Below are positions 22,390 through 32,508 of a stretch of 64,000 nucleotides of DNA, piece by piece; positions within the stretch are counted from its first letter, which is position 1; every line of letters begins with the position of its first letter. The DNA is taken from contig JAHRBS010000014.1 in the NCBI GenBank assembly GCA_024305745.1, positions 1,929,501 through 1,993,500 on the forward strand, read 5' to 3'. A program made the position numbers and the translations under genes. The notes beneath the pieces were generated by a model. That model ran no database searches, had not been told where the DNA came from, and was given only the letters and a program-made list of their open reading frames with translations. This DNA is from Polyporus tsugae (taxonomy: Eukaryota > Basidiomycota > Agaricomycetes > Polyporales > Polyporaceae).

Positions 22390-24033
22390 ATGCCAGCACG
22401 CGCATCCGGATCTAGGACCCGTAGCAGGAGCAATACATCCAGCACAGAGGACGCGACAGAACCGAACAAGGGCAAGAGTAAAGCGGCGAAAGGACGGAAG
22501 CCGTATCCTCCCTCTCGCCCTCTCCGCGACTCCGCTCGCCTCAACAAGAAGGGTACGCCCTCCGCCCCCTCCAACCCAGAGCCGGATGGACCTTCCAATC
22601 CAACGGCGCTGATGGTCACACCACTACATGTCCCCCCTCCCATGACGAAGGCGTCCTCATCCTCGTCCTCGTCCTCGTCGAAGACGGATCGGTCCTACCC
22701 CGACCTCGGGATGCCGTCGCGCGAGGAGTTCGCAGCGATGGAAGAGCAGTATATCGCGTCACTCGACCCGCGCAAGCAGGCGAAGGCCCTCATCTCGCAG
22801 GCCATGTTCGACAGCATCTGGATGGCGCTGCACAACCCGCGCGACAACACGATCGGCTCGCCGCAGTTCCGCTGGTGGGTCCGCAAGATGTTCGTGCTTG
22901 CGCGCGCGGACGAGTTCGGGGTGCTGGTCCCCTTCATCGTCGACACCGACAACGATGAGGCCGAGCGTGGCGAGGTGTCCTTCGTGGAGTACCGGCATGG
23001 AGAGGAAGGGAATGTTCAGGAAGCGATGGTTATGACGGGGGCTCCGTACCTCAACGCTGTGCTGCCGCTGCCGGTGGTTCTGCACGATGGGAAGCGCGTT
23101 GCGATACGCGAGCAGATCTACGACATTCTCTGCGTCTACCACGAGCGCGTGAGGCACGGCGGGCGGGACAAGACTGCCACGGAGATACGCAAAAACTACA
23201 CCTGGGTCCCGAAGGACCTCATCGCGTTGTTCGTCAAGAACTGTCCGACGTGCGTGTGCAAGAGGACGAGGCGCGTGGACGACCGCCGGGCGGATACAGG
23301 TTTGCTACCCGAAGCACTGCCTATGGCGACGTCTTCTAGGTCTCCGATGCTGGAGGAAGCATCTCAGGCGACTCTGGGGGCTCAGTACGCTCCGCTCCCT
23401 ATGAACACCCTCATAGGCGACCCGCAACCTACACTGGATGTCTCTCATTTCGGCCTACCTCAATGGTCCCCTTCGGCCCAACACTCACCTCTTCTTCCCG
23501 CACCCAACACGATGGCCGACAATGGCTTGCCATCGATGGAGGGCTCGTCTTCCTGGTACTTCCCTCCAGGCTCTGCGATTCCTCCGGGGCCCGGCTACTT
23601 CTTCCTCCCCAACGGGATGTACGGCGCCCCGTTCCCGCAGCACCATGCCCAGCTCGACTCGGTGCAGTTGCCCAGCATCCGCGTCATCGACGCGGATGGT
23701 CCAGGCGGGGGATCGCAGCCCCATCATCCGCACGCGAAGGTCACTCTTCCGTCCTTGTCTCAGGTGTTGTCTGGCGAGCTGACGGCTGCTGGTCGTGGAC
23801 ATTGTAATTCGCGCATTCGACAGCCGCTGCAAGCACTCTCCGGAAACGGGAGCGGAAGCGTCAACTCCGGCTTCGACCCGCTGCAGTTCAACTCCTCTCC
23901 TCTTCGTGGCGGTCACCCGGCGAGAACTGCGCCGTCCCCGCCATACGTCCCCGTAATCGACCCAGCGCTGCTGGCGCAGGATGGAGTGCAGATGCTCGCG
24001 ATGGCGGCCGAAGTCGTGCAGAGGGGGAGATAG
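22390..24033 (+). CDS. Domesticated integrase zinc-binding (H2C2) domain protein
   Basis: The frame is open from 22063, but the likely start is ATG 22390 (MPARASGSRTRSRSN), giving 547 residues with no intron. The N-terminus is basic and Ser-rich, with a run of about nine Ser. The conserved core reads SREEFAAMEEQYIASLDP, KALISQAMFDSIWMAL, FRWWVRKMFVL, then the HHCC zinc-binding domain of retroelement integrases: YHERVRHGGRDKTATEIRK, YTWVPKDLIALFVKNCPTC. There is no integrase catalytic core, no reverse transcriptase and no LTR. The zinc finger is therefore embedded in a host-type protein with a Pro/Ser-rich C-terminus. From memory, related single-copy proteins occur in many Agaricomycetes. A chromatin or transcription role is inferred, not shown. 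Confidence 0.8.
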   Translation: MPARASGSRTRSRSNTSSTEDATEPNKGKSKAAKGRKPYPPSRPLRDSARLNKKGTPSAPSNPEPDGPSNPTALMVTPLHVPPPMTKASSSSSSSSSKTDRSYPDLGMPSREEFAAMEEQYIASLDPRKQAKALISQAMFDSIWMALHNPRDNTIGSPQFRWWVRKMFVLARADEFGVLVPFIVDTDNDEAERGEVSFVEYRHGEEGNVQEAMVMTGAPYLNAVLPLPVVLHDGKRVAIREQIYDILCVYHERVRHGGRDKTATEIRKNYTWVPKDLIALFVKNCPTCVCKRTRRVDDRRADTGLLPEALPMATSSRSPMLEEASQATLGAQYAPLPMNTLIGDPQPTLDVSHFGLPQWSPSAQHSPLLPAPNTMADNGLPSMEGSSSWYFPPGSAIPPGPGYFFLPNGMYGAPFPQHHAQLDSVQLPSIRVIDADGPGGGSQPHHPHAKVTLPSLSQVLSGELTAAGRGHCNSRIRQPLQALSGNGSGSVNSGFDPLQFNSSPLRGGHPARTAPSPPYVPVIDPALLAQDGVQMLAMAAEVVQRGR

Positions 24034-24387
24034 GTTTGGACATGGCCTCGGCAACAGCGTTTTGTGCGTCTTTCTTGCAAGGGTGAGCAGAGCCAAGGGT
24101 GAGTTTTTGCTGCGCGATGAACTTCAGCTTCTCGATGGGGGTGTGTACTCGGAATGTATCTCGACAGAGCCGATATGATATCCAGATTTTGAACTGGTAC
24201 ATTATATTATATATGCGTGCGCCTCTATGATATGAAAATCCGGGCGTGTTTCGGGATCGTGAATGGGGTCGTGACGAATAGTAAAAAAAAAGTGTCCGTA
24301 AGAATTCGAAGCTATCAAGAACGGAGACCGAAAGCCACGCTCCTGGCAGCAATCGGTTTGCAAGCATCCACAGGATTGGGGGGTTAT
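24034..24387. other. Convergent intergenic region
   Basis: Contains the 3' ends of the flanking genes, with an A-rich run at about 24281-24290. No gene seen. Confidence 0.5.
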
Positions 24388-25196
24388 TTAGGCTGGAGAG
24401 CAAAGATGTGCATGAGCATCAAGACGGACGTATGACATGCGTATGACATGGCGAGTGGAGAACGTACCAATGACTATCACCACCGCGGCGAGGCACGCGA
24501 GCCACAGGCTAGCCTGTGCGCCCAGAGGAGCAGCCCCGTTCTTAATGCCGACCCCCGACGTTGGCGCGGGAGAGCCCGCAGTCGAGGCGACTCCCGTGGG
24601 GATGGCGGGGGTGTTTGCTGGAACCGTGCCGAAGTCGGTCGTCTGGGCGGGGGCGGAAAACCCGACGGACACGCTGGTCGAGGCGGGAGGACGCGCGGTC
24701 GTGAAGGTCGCGGTCGCGATCGGGGTCGTCGGGCGCGTAGTGACGGATGTGAAGGTGCCGCCGTTGATGATGGTGGACGGCGGGGGCGCGGCGCCGTCGC
24801 AGACCTGGCCGTTGGGACAGCATCCTCCCCCGTCACAGTAATACCCCGCCTCGCAGAAGTTTCCGTCTGCGACGCGCGTCGTCAGAGCGGGTTCGCATGG
24901 TATGCAGAGGAGAGATGAACGATGATGAGGTTGGGTTGAGAGAACGTACCGGAGCAGCAGGTGGAGCCGTCGAGCGGGTAGCAGGTGTAGGTCGAGCACT
25001 CGACCCACCCGACTGGGCAACCATCCGAGGTGTCGGACGCACCCAGAACATGCGTGCCGTTCACGATCGCACCCTTTGGGAGCCATAGGGACGAGCAGAA
25101 GTTTCCGACTGGCGTTGCGGCGGCCTCCGTCTGAGAGAGGAGGGCGGCAGCCGTGAGGAAGAACGCGAGGGGGCGGGCGTACGTCGAGGAGGGCAT
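24388..25196 (-). CDS. Secreted cysteine-rich protein, probably GPI-anchored
   Basis: The start MPSSTYARPLAFFLTAAALL with SQTEA is a clear signal peptide. The mature part begins with a Cys-rich module: NFCSSLWLPKGA, GCPVGWVECSTYTCYPLDG, TCC. A second module joins across an intron at about 24897-24951: DGNFCEAGYYCDGGGCCPNG, QVCDG. A Thr/Ser/Pro/Ala-rich stalk follows, then a hydrophobic C-terminal tail (LWLACLAAVVIVIG). A last intron near 24465 leads to a stop at 24388-24390 right after the tail, as expected for a GPI signal. The protein is about 225 residues. A cell-wall or surface role is likely. The exact function is unknown. Confidence 0.8.
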
Positions 25197-25288
25197 CGTC
25201 CAGGTGCAGACAGCAGTGAGGGAGATGTGAGGGATTGGGGTGTGGGACGCGAGGTCACGACGGGAGAGATACCTGGCGGGTCCGAAGG

Positions 25289-25294
25289 TTTATA
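25289..25294 (-). promoter_or_regulatory. TATA box of the secreted protein gene
   Basis: TATAAA on the minus strand lies about 95 bp upstream of the start codon at 25196. Confidence 0.5.
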
Positions 25295-26039
25295 TCGCCA
25301 GAGCGATCGACAAGGAGAATTTGTGCGGAGGCTTCTGGTGGGATGGCGAGGCGATGCAATCGTGTTTGCGGCCTTGTTTTGCGGTTCGGCGAGCATACTG
25401 AAGCTGTCAACGGTTAACGAGATGGTTGGTTCGCCTAAGACTCGCTGACGTTTAATCTCACCTTTAACGGCGAGCGGTCAAGGCGTTGATAAAACGCATA
25501 TCAGAGTGGACTACTTATGCGTGTCCCAAGAGGTTCCAGGTGGTCCGTCTTGCAGGAAGCTGTCCAATCGATATGCACATTGACTGTCTGACCTCCGCAA
25601 GCTATCCAAGGCTGTCCGGTCCCGTGTAAGGAACAGGGGTGCTTTACCGTACGGGAGAGGTGGTATAGAGATTGTCATATTGACAGATAAGTAGGTTTGC
25701 GCATCAGGTACGTTAGCGGATACGTACTACGACGAATAAGGTTGCTCCTCCGGTCTACCGGAACCGACTTGAATGAGCGCGAGTTATCAGCCACTGAATT
25801 TGATGCGCCTTCTGTCTGAATCTGTCATGCATCGACGCCCGGGGGTGGTCACCCGCCGATGAGACCTGAACGTTCATCTGCAATATGAGAGGCTACTGAG
25901 AAGCTGCGAATAAGTAAAAGTGCCAAGAGAGTGTTGGAGGAGACCATTCCGAAGTCATCGGCAGAACTTCCGCTAAAAGCTTCAGGTTACATAAGTATTG
26001 ACTCCGCACCAAGCATGACTCGCTTACACCAGGTCATCC
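25295..26039. other. Intergenic, no gene recognised
   Basis: No coding sequence is recognisable. It leads into a decayed fragment of a HET-type gene. Confidence 0.45.
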
Positions 26040-26345
26040 AATCCGGATCTTTGAACTCATGTTACATAAATTCAAGAGATCGGGTGTGTGCCTGGTCAGG
26101 CGGGTCAGGCCCAGCCACCACGCCTTCAAGGTGGCGGTGTCGGTTCAGGCTTCAAGTCTTGCAAGTCGGAGGCGGTGCCTCGTGGAAGCTGGCCCTCCGG
26201 ATGATTTCAAACGCATCCCGGATTGGTATGATGTAGTCAGAGAACAACTCAAACTCGTATTTCGATCGACGACCGACTCACCTCTGACCATCGATCTCGC
26301 CTTCAAGTTCGAAGACTCACACTTTATTTCTTAGCAACCTCCGCC
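26035..26345 (-). pseudogene. Diverged fragment of the C-terminal exons of a HET-type protein gene
   Basis: This stretch can be aligned by eye with 29388-29610. Both share CCAATCCGGATCTT at one end. Further along both have GGATGAYTTCRAACGC, then TCGTATTTC, and finally GCCGACTYACCTCTGACCA. In the 29 kb gene these positions are the last exon and the preceding intron on the minus strand, with donor GTAAGT. The same donor is kept here as GTGAGT. The frame is broken and no other exons of the gene were found nearby, so I call it a relic. Confidence 0.5.
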
Positions 26346-27283
26346 TGGCTTCCGCCGTCTCTTGTGGCAAACCCGTCGAGGTTACACATATACATATACA
26401 GATCTAGACAGACGGGATTCATGACGAGAAGGACGACTTCGAATTTGTCAGGCAATACCAACGTACTGGGGTAGTATGATCGCAGTCTCTGGTCAGCCTC
26501 CTTGCCTCAAGCAGCTCTCATTCAATCGCGAGTGCTCAGCATAAGGCGCCTATAGCTTGGCGCGGGAATGCAGCCTCGAGTCGAGGGGAAGACCGAAATT
26601 CTGTATCTCGGGCATCCTCCTACCGTTCTCGTTCAAACTTCGCAGGTGTTCGCAGAATAATATATGAGAGCTACTAGCAAGCTTTGGTAGTGTTCGTGTG
26701 ACATGCGAGGTTAAGGCGCTTCATGCGAAGGCCCTGGGGCGCCCAGCGAAACGAGCGAGCGACGAGAATCATGAGTACCCCTAGTATCCGGATCCCCCTC
26801 GTCGTCCTCGAGCTCGCTTTGTTCGGATGTTTGCGACGTTGGACTCGAGGATCAAGTTGGCAAGCTGGTCCGATACTTGTTGACATTAACCATGTGTCCC
26901 TAAGGACTTGGAACTTGATCGGGGACACGATTGCCAACTTGGCCGCTATTCCTCCTCCGAGCCTCGGAGTCCATCGCATCATAGCGGAGCATAGTATTGG
27001 ACGAACTTGAAGATTCGTCTTCTACCACCTCTGGCGAATTCGGACAACACTCCGGGTTGCCCAATCGCGAAGCTGGTCGACCAAGCACCCCTTATCTCAA
27101 TGATGCTACTATGTACTACCTAGGATAAGATCCTTGAACCGCGCCCCACAGCCACGCCGAAAGTCTCGACATCTACACTACTTCAGGTTGTCTCTCCCTG
27201 TCTCTAGGCTTCAGGCGAGTATAATCACCGCCAGCGTTGCAGGATTACTGTACTGATCATGCTGTCACTTGACGGTAGCCCTC
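26346..27283. other. Intergenic, no gene recognised
   Basis: Open frames on both strands (for example near 26723-27010) lack domains. This is probably non-coding or strongly decayed sequence and includes the promoter of the F-box gene. Confidence 0.4.
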
Positions 27284-28759
27284 ATGACTATGGAAAGCTT
27301 GAGGCTACCCCCAGAAATAATAGGGGAGATCGTCAGTTTCGTCTCTGATGACAGGGAGACACTACTGTCCTGTGCATTAGTCTGCCAGGACTGGATGTCT
27401 GAAAGCAGGGCCCTCCTCTTCCAAGATATCCACATCTACTCCCAAAAGATGCTCCTGTCCTTCGTCACCAACGTCCTTCGTTCCGAACGCTTGCATCCCT
27501 GGCTCGCCTCGACCCATGATATCTGGATTGCATCCTTTGTTTACACGGACGAGGGCGAGCCCGAAGCATTCATGTTAGAGATCTCAGAACACCTGCCAAA
27601 TCTTCGCACCATGTGGTTGACAAGCTTCCCTCGACATCGAGGTGTGAACCAGAAAGCACCCCGAGTTGCTCTTCGCACCGACCTCTTCCCCGCTCTTGGC
27701 CAATTTGCCTCCCTTAACCAGCTAGACCTCAGCGAATGCGGCTTCGCATCGTTTGGAGATTTCAAAAGTGTGCTCGTCGCACTCCTTGCCCTGTCCTCCC
27801 TGTCGATGTTCCAAGTGTCATGGCCCGACTCTGGTGATCCCGATCAGTCGTCTGCGTTAGCAGCCCCTCATACCCGTCCCGCTCTATCCCATCTTTCAGT
27901 CGACGAATCCACCGGCGATATACTCTATGACTGGCTATCCAATACACCTACACGATCCACGCTCAGAGAACTGACCCTCAATGTTGACAACCTTGTAGCA
28001 GGTTCGCACATGGTCGCTGACGCATCCCTGACCGCGTTGACCATCACGAAGATGCAGGAGACCCATATCGACGTATACGGTACGGTCCGCTTCAGTTTCC
28101 TCCTCCAAGTTCGCAACCGGTTCTCACACAGATCATTGTACATTCCCAGCTGATCCTCGATTCGCACAAATACCAAAACTGTTCTCCGGGACGGAAAACA
28201 TCGAGCTCCTCCGCCTACATGACGACTTCGACTACCACATGTCCTCGTGGGACAGAGTGGTCCGCGTCCTGCGTCTGTTCGCGTCCACGGGCTCTGTCCG
28301 CGTCCACGGGCTCTGTCCGCGTCCACGGGCTCTGTCCGCGTCCACGGGCTCTGTCCGCGTCCTTCGCCTCTGCTGCTCCCCACACCACTTCGATGAGTAC
28401 GACGGCGAGAAGTTCCACACTGGTCTCGAGAAGCTGGATCCGATCCTCAAGGACGGCGCGTTCTCCTCCCTCGAGGTCGTGCAGTTCGCCTCGTTCCTCG
28501 CCCTGCAAGAGAAGGAGTTGCAAAAGAAGCATGACCAGTTCTCCGCCTTGCTGCAGCACAAGCTTCCGAGACTGCATGAGCGAGTTGCTGTGGAGTTGTA
28601 CGTGTACGCTTAGTAAGGTTGAACCTTTCTTTGTGTAGAATGCGGACTCTGACGCTTGGCCGTTGCAGTGCCTGCTGGAAAGTGATTGGTCCCCAGGGGA
28701 TCTTTAAAGACATGGACTGGTCAGACTTGGACTTTCCTCATGGAAATCCTATGCTGTAG
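27284..28759 (+). CDS. F-box domain protein
   Basis: The start at ATG 27284 (MTMESLRLPPEIIGEIVSFV) places an F-box at residues 5-50: LPPEIIGEIVSF, LLSCALVCQDWMSESRALLF. F-box proteins are substrate adaptors of SCF ubiquitin ligases. A leucine-rich middle follows (LPNLRTMWLTSF, FASLNQLDLSECGF, LLALSSLSMFQVSW). An intron at about 28080-28150 rejoins as FAQIPKLFSGTENIELLRLH. The frame then crosses a 19-bp tandem repeat (28280-28362) and recovers (FDEYDGEKFHTGLEKLDP, GAFSSLEVVQF). A possible last intron at about 28594-28632 extends it to the stop at 28757-28759. Without that splice it stops at 28613. The repeat makes the integrity of this copy uncertain. Confidence 0.72.
28280..28362 (+). repeat. 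19-bp minisatellite, 4.4 units, inside the F-box coding sequence
   Basis: The unit CGCGTCCACGGGCTCTGTC occurs four times without a mismatch at 28280, 28299, 28318 and 28337, followed by CGCGTCC. Since 19 is not a multiple of 3, successive units are read in different frames. Confidence 0.95.
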
Positions 28760-29345
28760 GAAACCTCCGGGCGGGGTCTCGTCGGTTCCTTCGAGCGCGA
28801 GTGGGAGTTGTGCGGTGTCCTCAAAAGACTGATCCAGTGCGTCCATGTTCCAAACATGGGACAGAAAAGTGTAGTCGTCCTTGTGCTAGATGAGCTTGAA
28901 CGTCGACGTCACCTTGATCAAATATTCGGATCCCTCGCTTTTCGCATCGTGCTCCCGAGCACGACCACTGGCAATACCTCGTAAAGAACGACGTGTCTAG
29001 CCGAGACCCAAGGTCTATCAGCGCAAGTGAAAAGAAGTCGAATCAACATGTCCCACACATCGCCCTCACCCGAAGCCACGTCGCTCGAACAGTTCGCAAG
29101 CACGACTTGGGAAGGCGAGATATCAGTCACCAACGTATGCGCCTACCACGACTGGGATGCCAGGCAAGTCTGGAGACTTGCATCAGTAGTAGATCGGTAC
29201 GTGTTAGTAAGAAACAACGAGCCTCTATCCGACGCTGACTAGGTGTGCTCTCATGTTTCGTCCCAGTTGCGTGACCACACTGATTGACTTGAACATTGTG
29301 CTTCAAATTTGACATTCCATAGATCATCTCGTCCATAACTATCAC
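28760..29345. other. Intergenic, no gene recognised
   Basis: Short frames only. Part may be decayed coding sequence of the neighbouring F-box or HET-type genes. Confidence 0.4.
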
Positions 29346-29360
29346 CGTGCTCGACGAATT

Positions 29361-30927
29361 CTAGTAGAACGACTGTGACACCATCCAATCCGGATCTTCA
29401 ACGAGCTCATGTGGCACCCAAAGTTCCAACTCGTGATCCTCCAGGGCCCAGGACGTCTCGGCAGGAGTTGGGGCCTCGTCCTCCAAGTACTCCCAGAACC
29501 CCATCGGATGACTTCGAACGCGAACGCACTGCGGATTATTATAATTATTCGAGTTAGCGGACAATTCGTATTTCAGTTGTGCGGCCGACTTACCTCTGAC
29601 CACGGCTCTTGCGTTCTAAACGTCGCAGCTTACTGCCTATCAGACTCTCCGTCCGTCTCGACGACGACGATGCGCTGAGCACCGCGTTCAGGGGCACGAT
29701 GGCGATGGCACCCTCCAGCGACGTTGGGTTCATGGGACATTCCGAGAACGACAGATCGAGGCAGTACTCGTAGGATTCGGCGGAGGACGGTACGATCACA
29801 GTCGTCTTTTTCCAGTTCGGCCATTCGCGGATGTGATCCACTGAGCACTCGTGGTCGGACGAACACTCCTGTAGCTCGAGGCCAGAAGAGGAGTGAGGCC
29901 GCAGGTTAGAACGGCGAGTGGGAGGGAATTTATGGCAGCTCTTGCACCGATATCGTCCAGAGAAGGCTTTTGCAGCAGACAAACGTCCATCCACTTGGGC
30001 GCGGGAAGCGGCTGGTCGAGGAGCCCGAAACCGCAGACTGTCTGTTGCGGATCGAGTTCGACAAGTCGCTGGCCTGAAAAAGGATTTAGTATACGCCGTG
30101 TATTCAATCAAACATGTCATCGGACCTCTGATGCCTATGTCGTATAAACGATCAAACGATTGAGAGGATCGAGGACACCGAGTGAGGACGTGGTCCAGCC
30201 GAAGAGTGCGATCGGCACTTGTGCACCTTGAAGTTCGATCACCGGAATATGAGCGAGGACGCCGTATGGTGTCGCAGAGAACGTGGGGAAGTTAGCTAAT
30301 CTGCGACTGGCACTGGATCCACTAACAGTGCTAGCCATAGGCTCCTAGAGTAGAACGCGCATCCACATGCGTAATTAGCCATGGTACTAGCTGGTCATGA
30401 ACTGGGATTGAACGTTCCTACTTACGATGCTTGAATGGGGAACTTCTTGGAACTGGGAGAGAGTGAATTTCATGGGCTGACACGACGAAAAGTTGAACAC
30501 CTTTGGTGAGGGCGCAAACAGGTACATGGCGACGTCGTCGGCATCGTGGGTGTGTTTACTCAGCGCGCCAGGGAGTGGGCCCTGAGATGAATTGAGGCGC
30601 GCGGCGTACTCGAGGGATAACGGTGCGCCCCAGGTGTGCGTCCAGGAAAACAGTGTCGTGTCCTGTATCGACCCACAGCCATTTGTAGCCGTGCTTCGCG
30701 GCAAGGATGCAGCACTCCCGGATCTTCCGGGACAACCAGTCCCGCGGGGACTGTTCGGATCTACTGAGCATGATTTGGCGGCAAAGGTGTTTAGTGTCCT
30801 CAAACGACTGCTCCGGCTCCGGCCTGTCCGTGACCCAGAGGTGTGAGAGAATTGCAGAGCCATCCTCGACGGCATCCGGAGAGGCGAAGTAGTGAAGCTC
30901 GGCACGGTCGGTGCTGAGCAGCCACAT
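29361..30927 (-). pseudogene. Heterokaryon-incompatibility (HET) domain protein gene with internal deletion
   Basis: The start MWLLSTDRAELHYFASPD, then AILSHLW, KIRECCILAAKHGYKWLWVD, is the N-terminal half of a basidiomycete HET domain. In intact members the next residues are a CCIDK-type motif and about 100 further residues. Here the sequence jumps near 30655-30668, with a change of frame, to DTTLFSWTHTWGAPLSLEY and VAMYLFAPSPKVFNFSSC, which belongs after the HET domain. Downstream pieces of the usual C-terminal region are present: FSATPYGVLAHIPVIELQG, RLVELDPQQTV, and a last exon after an intron at about 29523-29598 (PMGFWEYLEDEAPTPAE, ELELWVPHELVEDPDWMV). At least one more frame change near 30140 is needed. 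I read it as a deleted, non-functional HET gene. Confidence 0.7.
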
Positions 30928-32508
30928 GTCTATGTCTATGTGGAGCTGGTCCTGAGGAGCATCGGCAATTTTGTACTCAAACGTGTAATGCTCTTACTCA
31001 CAACGTAGAGATACTAACCAAAGACACCAAGGAGAGGATGTCGCTTAAGAAGCTGCAATGGGCAGCTTGCCTTCGACAAATTGAGGCGGGGTGCGTTGAA
31101 GGGAAGGAGCTTGTTGTGAAAAGTCTCTAGTGAGCCATCCAGGCATCTTGAAGACGATACGAGGAGACAGGCTCACCACCGAGATGGCTGAGGTGGTTGG
31201 GGACGACGTAATACGTGGCCCAAGGAAGAGCAGCGACAGATTATATCGTATCAACAAGCGCCGCCAGCGCGCCTGCGAACTCGAAGGTTTGGCTCAAAGG
31301 CGGTGACATTGATATTCTCAGGGTTCCTTCATCCAGGATCAGACAGGTTCACTGCCTTTCGATCCCTCGAAGCTTCACCAGCCTCACCTGCTACATCTCG
31401 CGCAGACCAGCGCAGCAACGGAAACAGATGCCGAAATCTGTGTCAGATACGGGCAGAATGCCTCGCTATATCGTCGCATTCCTAGCAGAATCGAAGGTGC
31501 CGTCAGCGAGCCGAATATACATAAAGTAAACAGTTGTGTGAGCTAGTTGCGACCTCCCTCCGTGGTCCGAGTGCACGTACTCTGGGAAGAGGGGGGCGGG
31601 AGTGCAGGAAACTTGAAAGCGAAGCGACTAAGGGCGGAAAGAAAGGATAAATAAATTGTAGAGATAATTTCAACGGAGAGCAGATAGACGCACCTATAGC
31701 CCACGGCCATCCGAGGGCGCGACGTCCACGAGCCTCGCTTCAAAACGACTAACCCTGAATAACAATATCAGTAACAGCGGTAGCTCTAGCAGCCGCCGAG
31801 CAGAGCGTAAGGCTACGGAGGCGCGTAGACCCAGCGCTCGCACTTCAAGGGCAATGAATGCGCGTAATACATGCTTCGTAGGAGCGACGAGGTGGCGGCC
31901 GGACGCTCATCACGACTGGTGGCTTGCATCAGTTACCGCTGGCCAAACGGACTGGATGACACACCTGATGACGTGCATCCTAGCACCGTGTCGCAGGTAA
32001 GTACCGTCAGTGTGCGCATACACCCAGTCGTGTCACCTTCCGAAGGCGCATATACCCACACAAGTCCGAGGGATTGCGATGAGGCAAGTGGGAAATAAAG
32101 TAAAATAAGTTAAACCCATCCAGGGTAGCACCGAGATGGGGATAAGGCGTATCGTATCATACAAGGCCGACAAGGACGGCTACTGAGACGCAGGTAGGTA
32201 TCTCGCCGGGTGCTATCATTATGTATGACTGGACGTCACAGTCGTAAGAGCGTAGGGGATCCGAGTCACAGGTCCGTCGATCATCGAAGCGTACGTGACG
32301 CGGAACACGAACAAGCCGCGGGAATCGCGTCCAACTTGAACTTTGGCATCAGAGCATCCGCGTCCGTCGGCGTGTTCTCAAAACCCTCTAAGCAGTCATG
32401 CGCGAAGACCGAGGACAGAATGATGTCAAGTTGAAGGTCATTGTCAGCAGGGACCCATCACCCAGGCACCGTGAACCAGGCGGACAGCCGTGCCTTCACT
32501 GCGAAGCC
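30928..32508. other. 1.6 kb without a recognisable gene
   Basis: Short open frames on both strands with no domains and no consistent exon chain. It separates the decayed HET gene from the conserved genes that follow. Confidence 0.45.

Noticed and set aside
24448..24918. Plus-strand open frame of 156 codons
   Set aside because: Antisense of the secreted Cys-rich protein gene; Gly/Arg-rich translation typical of a shadow frame.
28280..28362. CRISPR-like direct repeats
   Set aside because: The units are contiguous with no spacers; it is a minisatellite in a eukaryotic gene.
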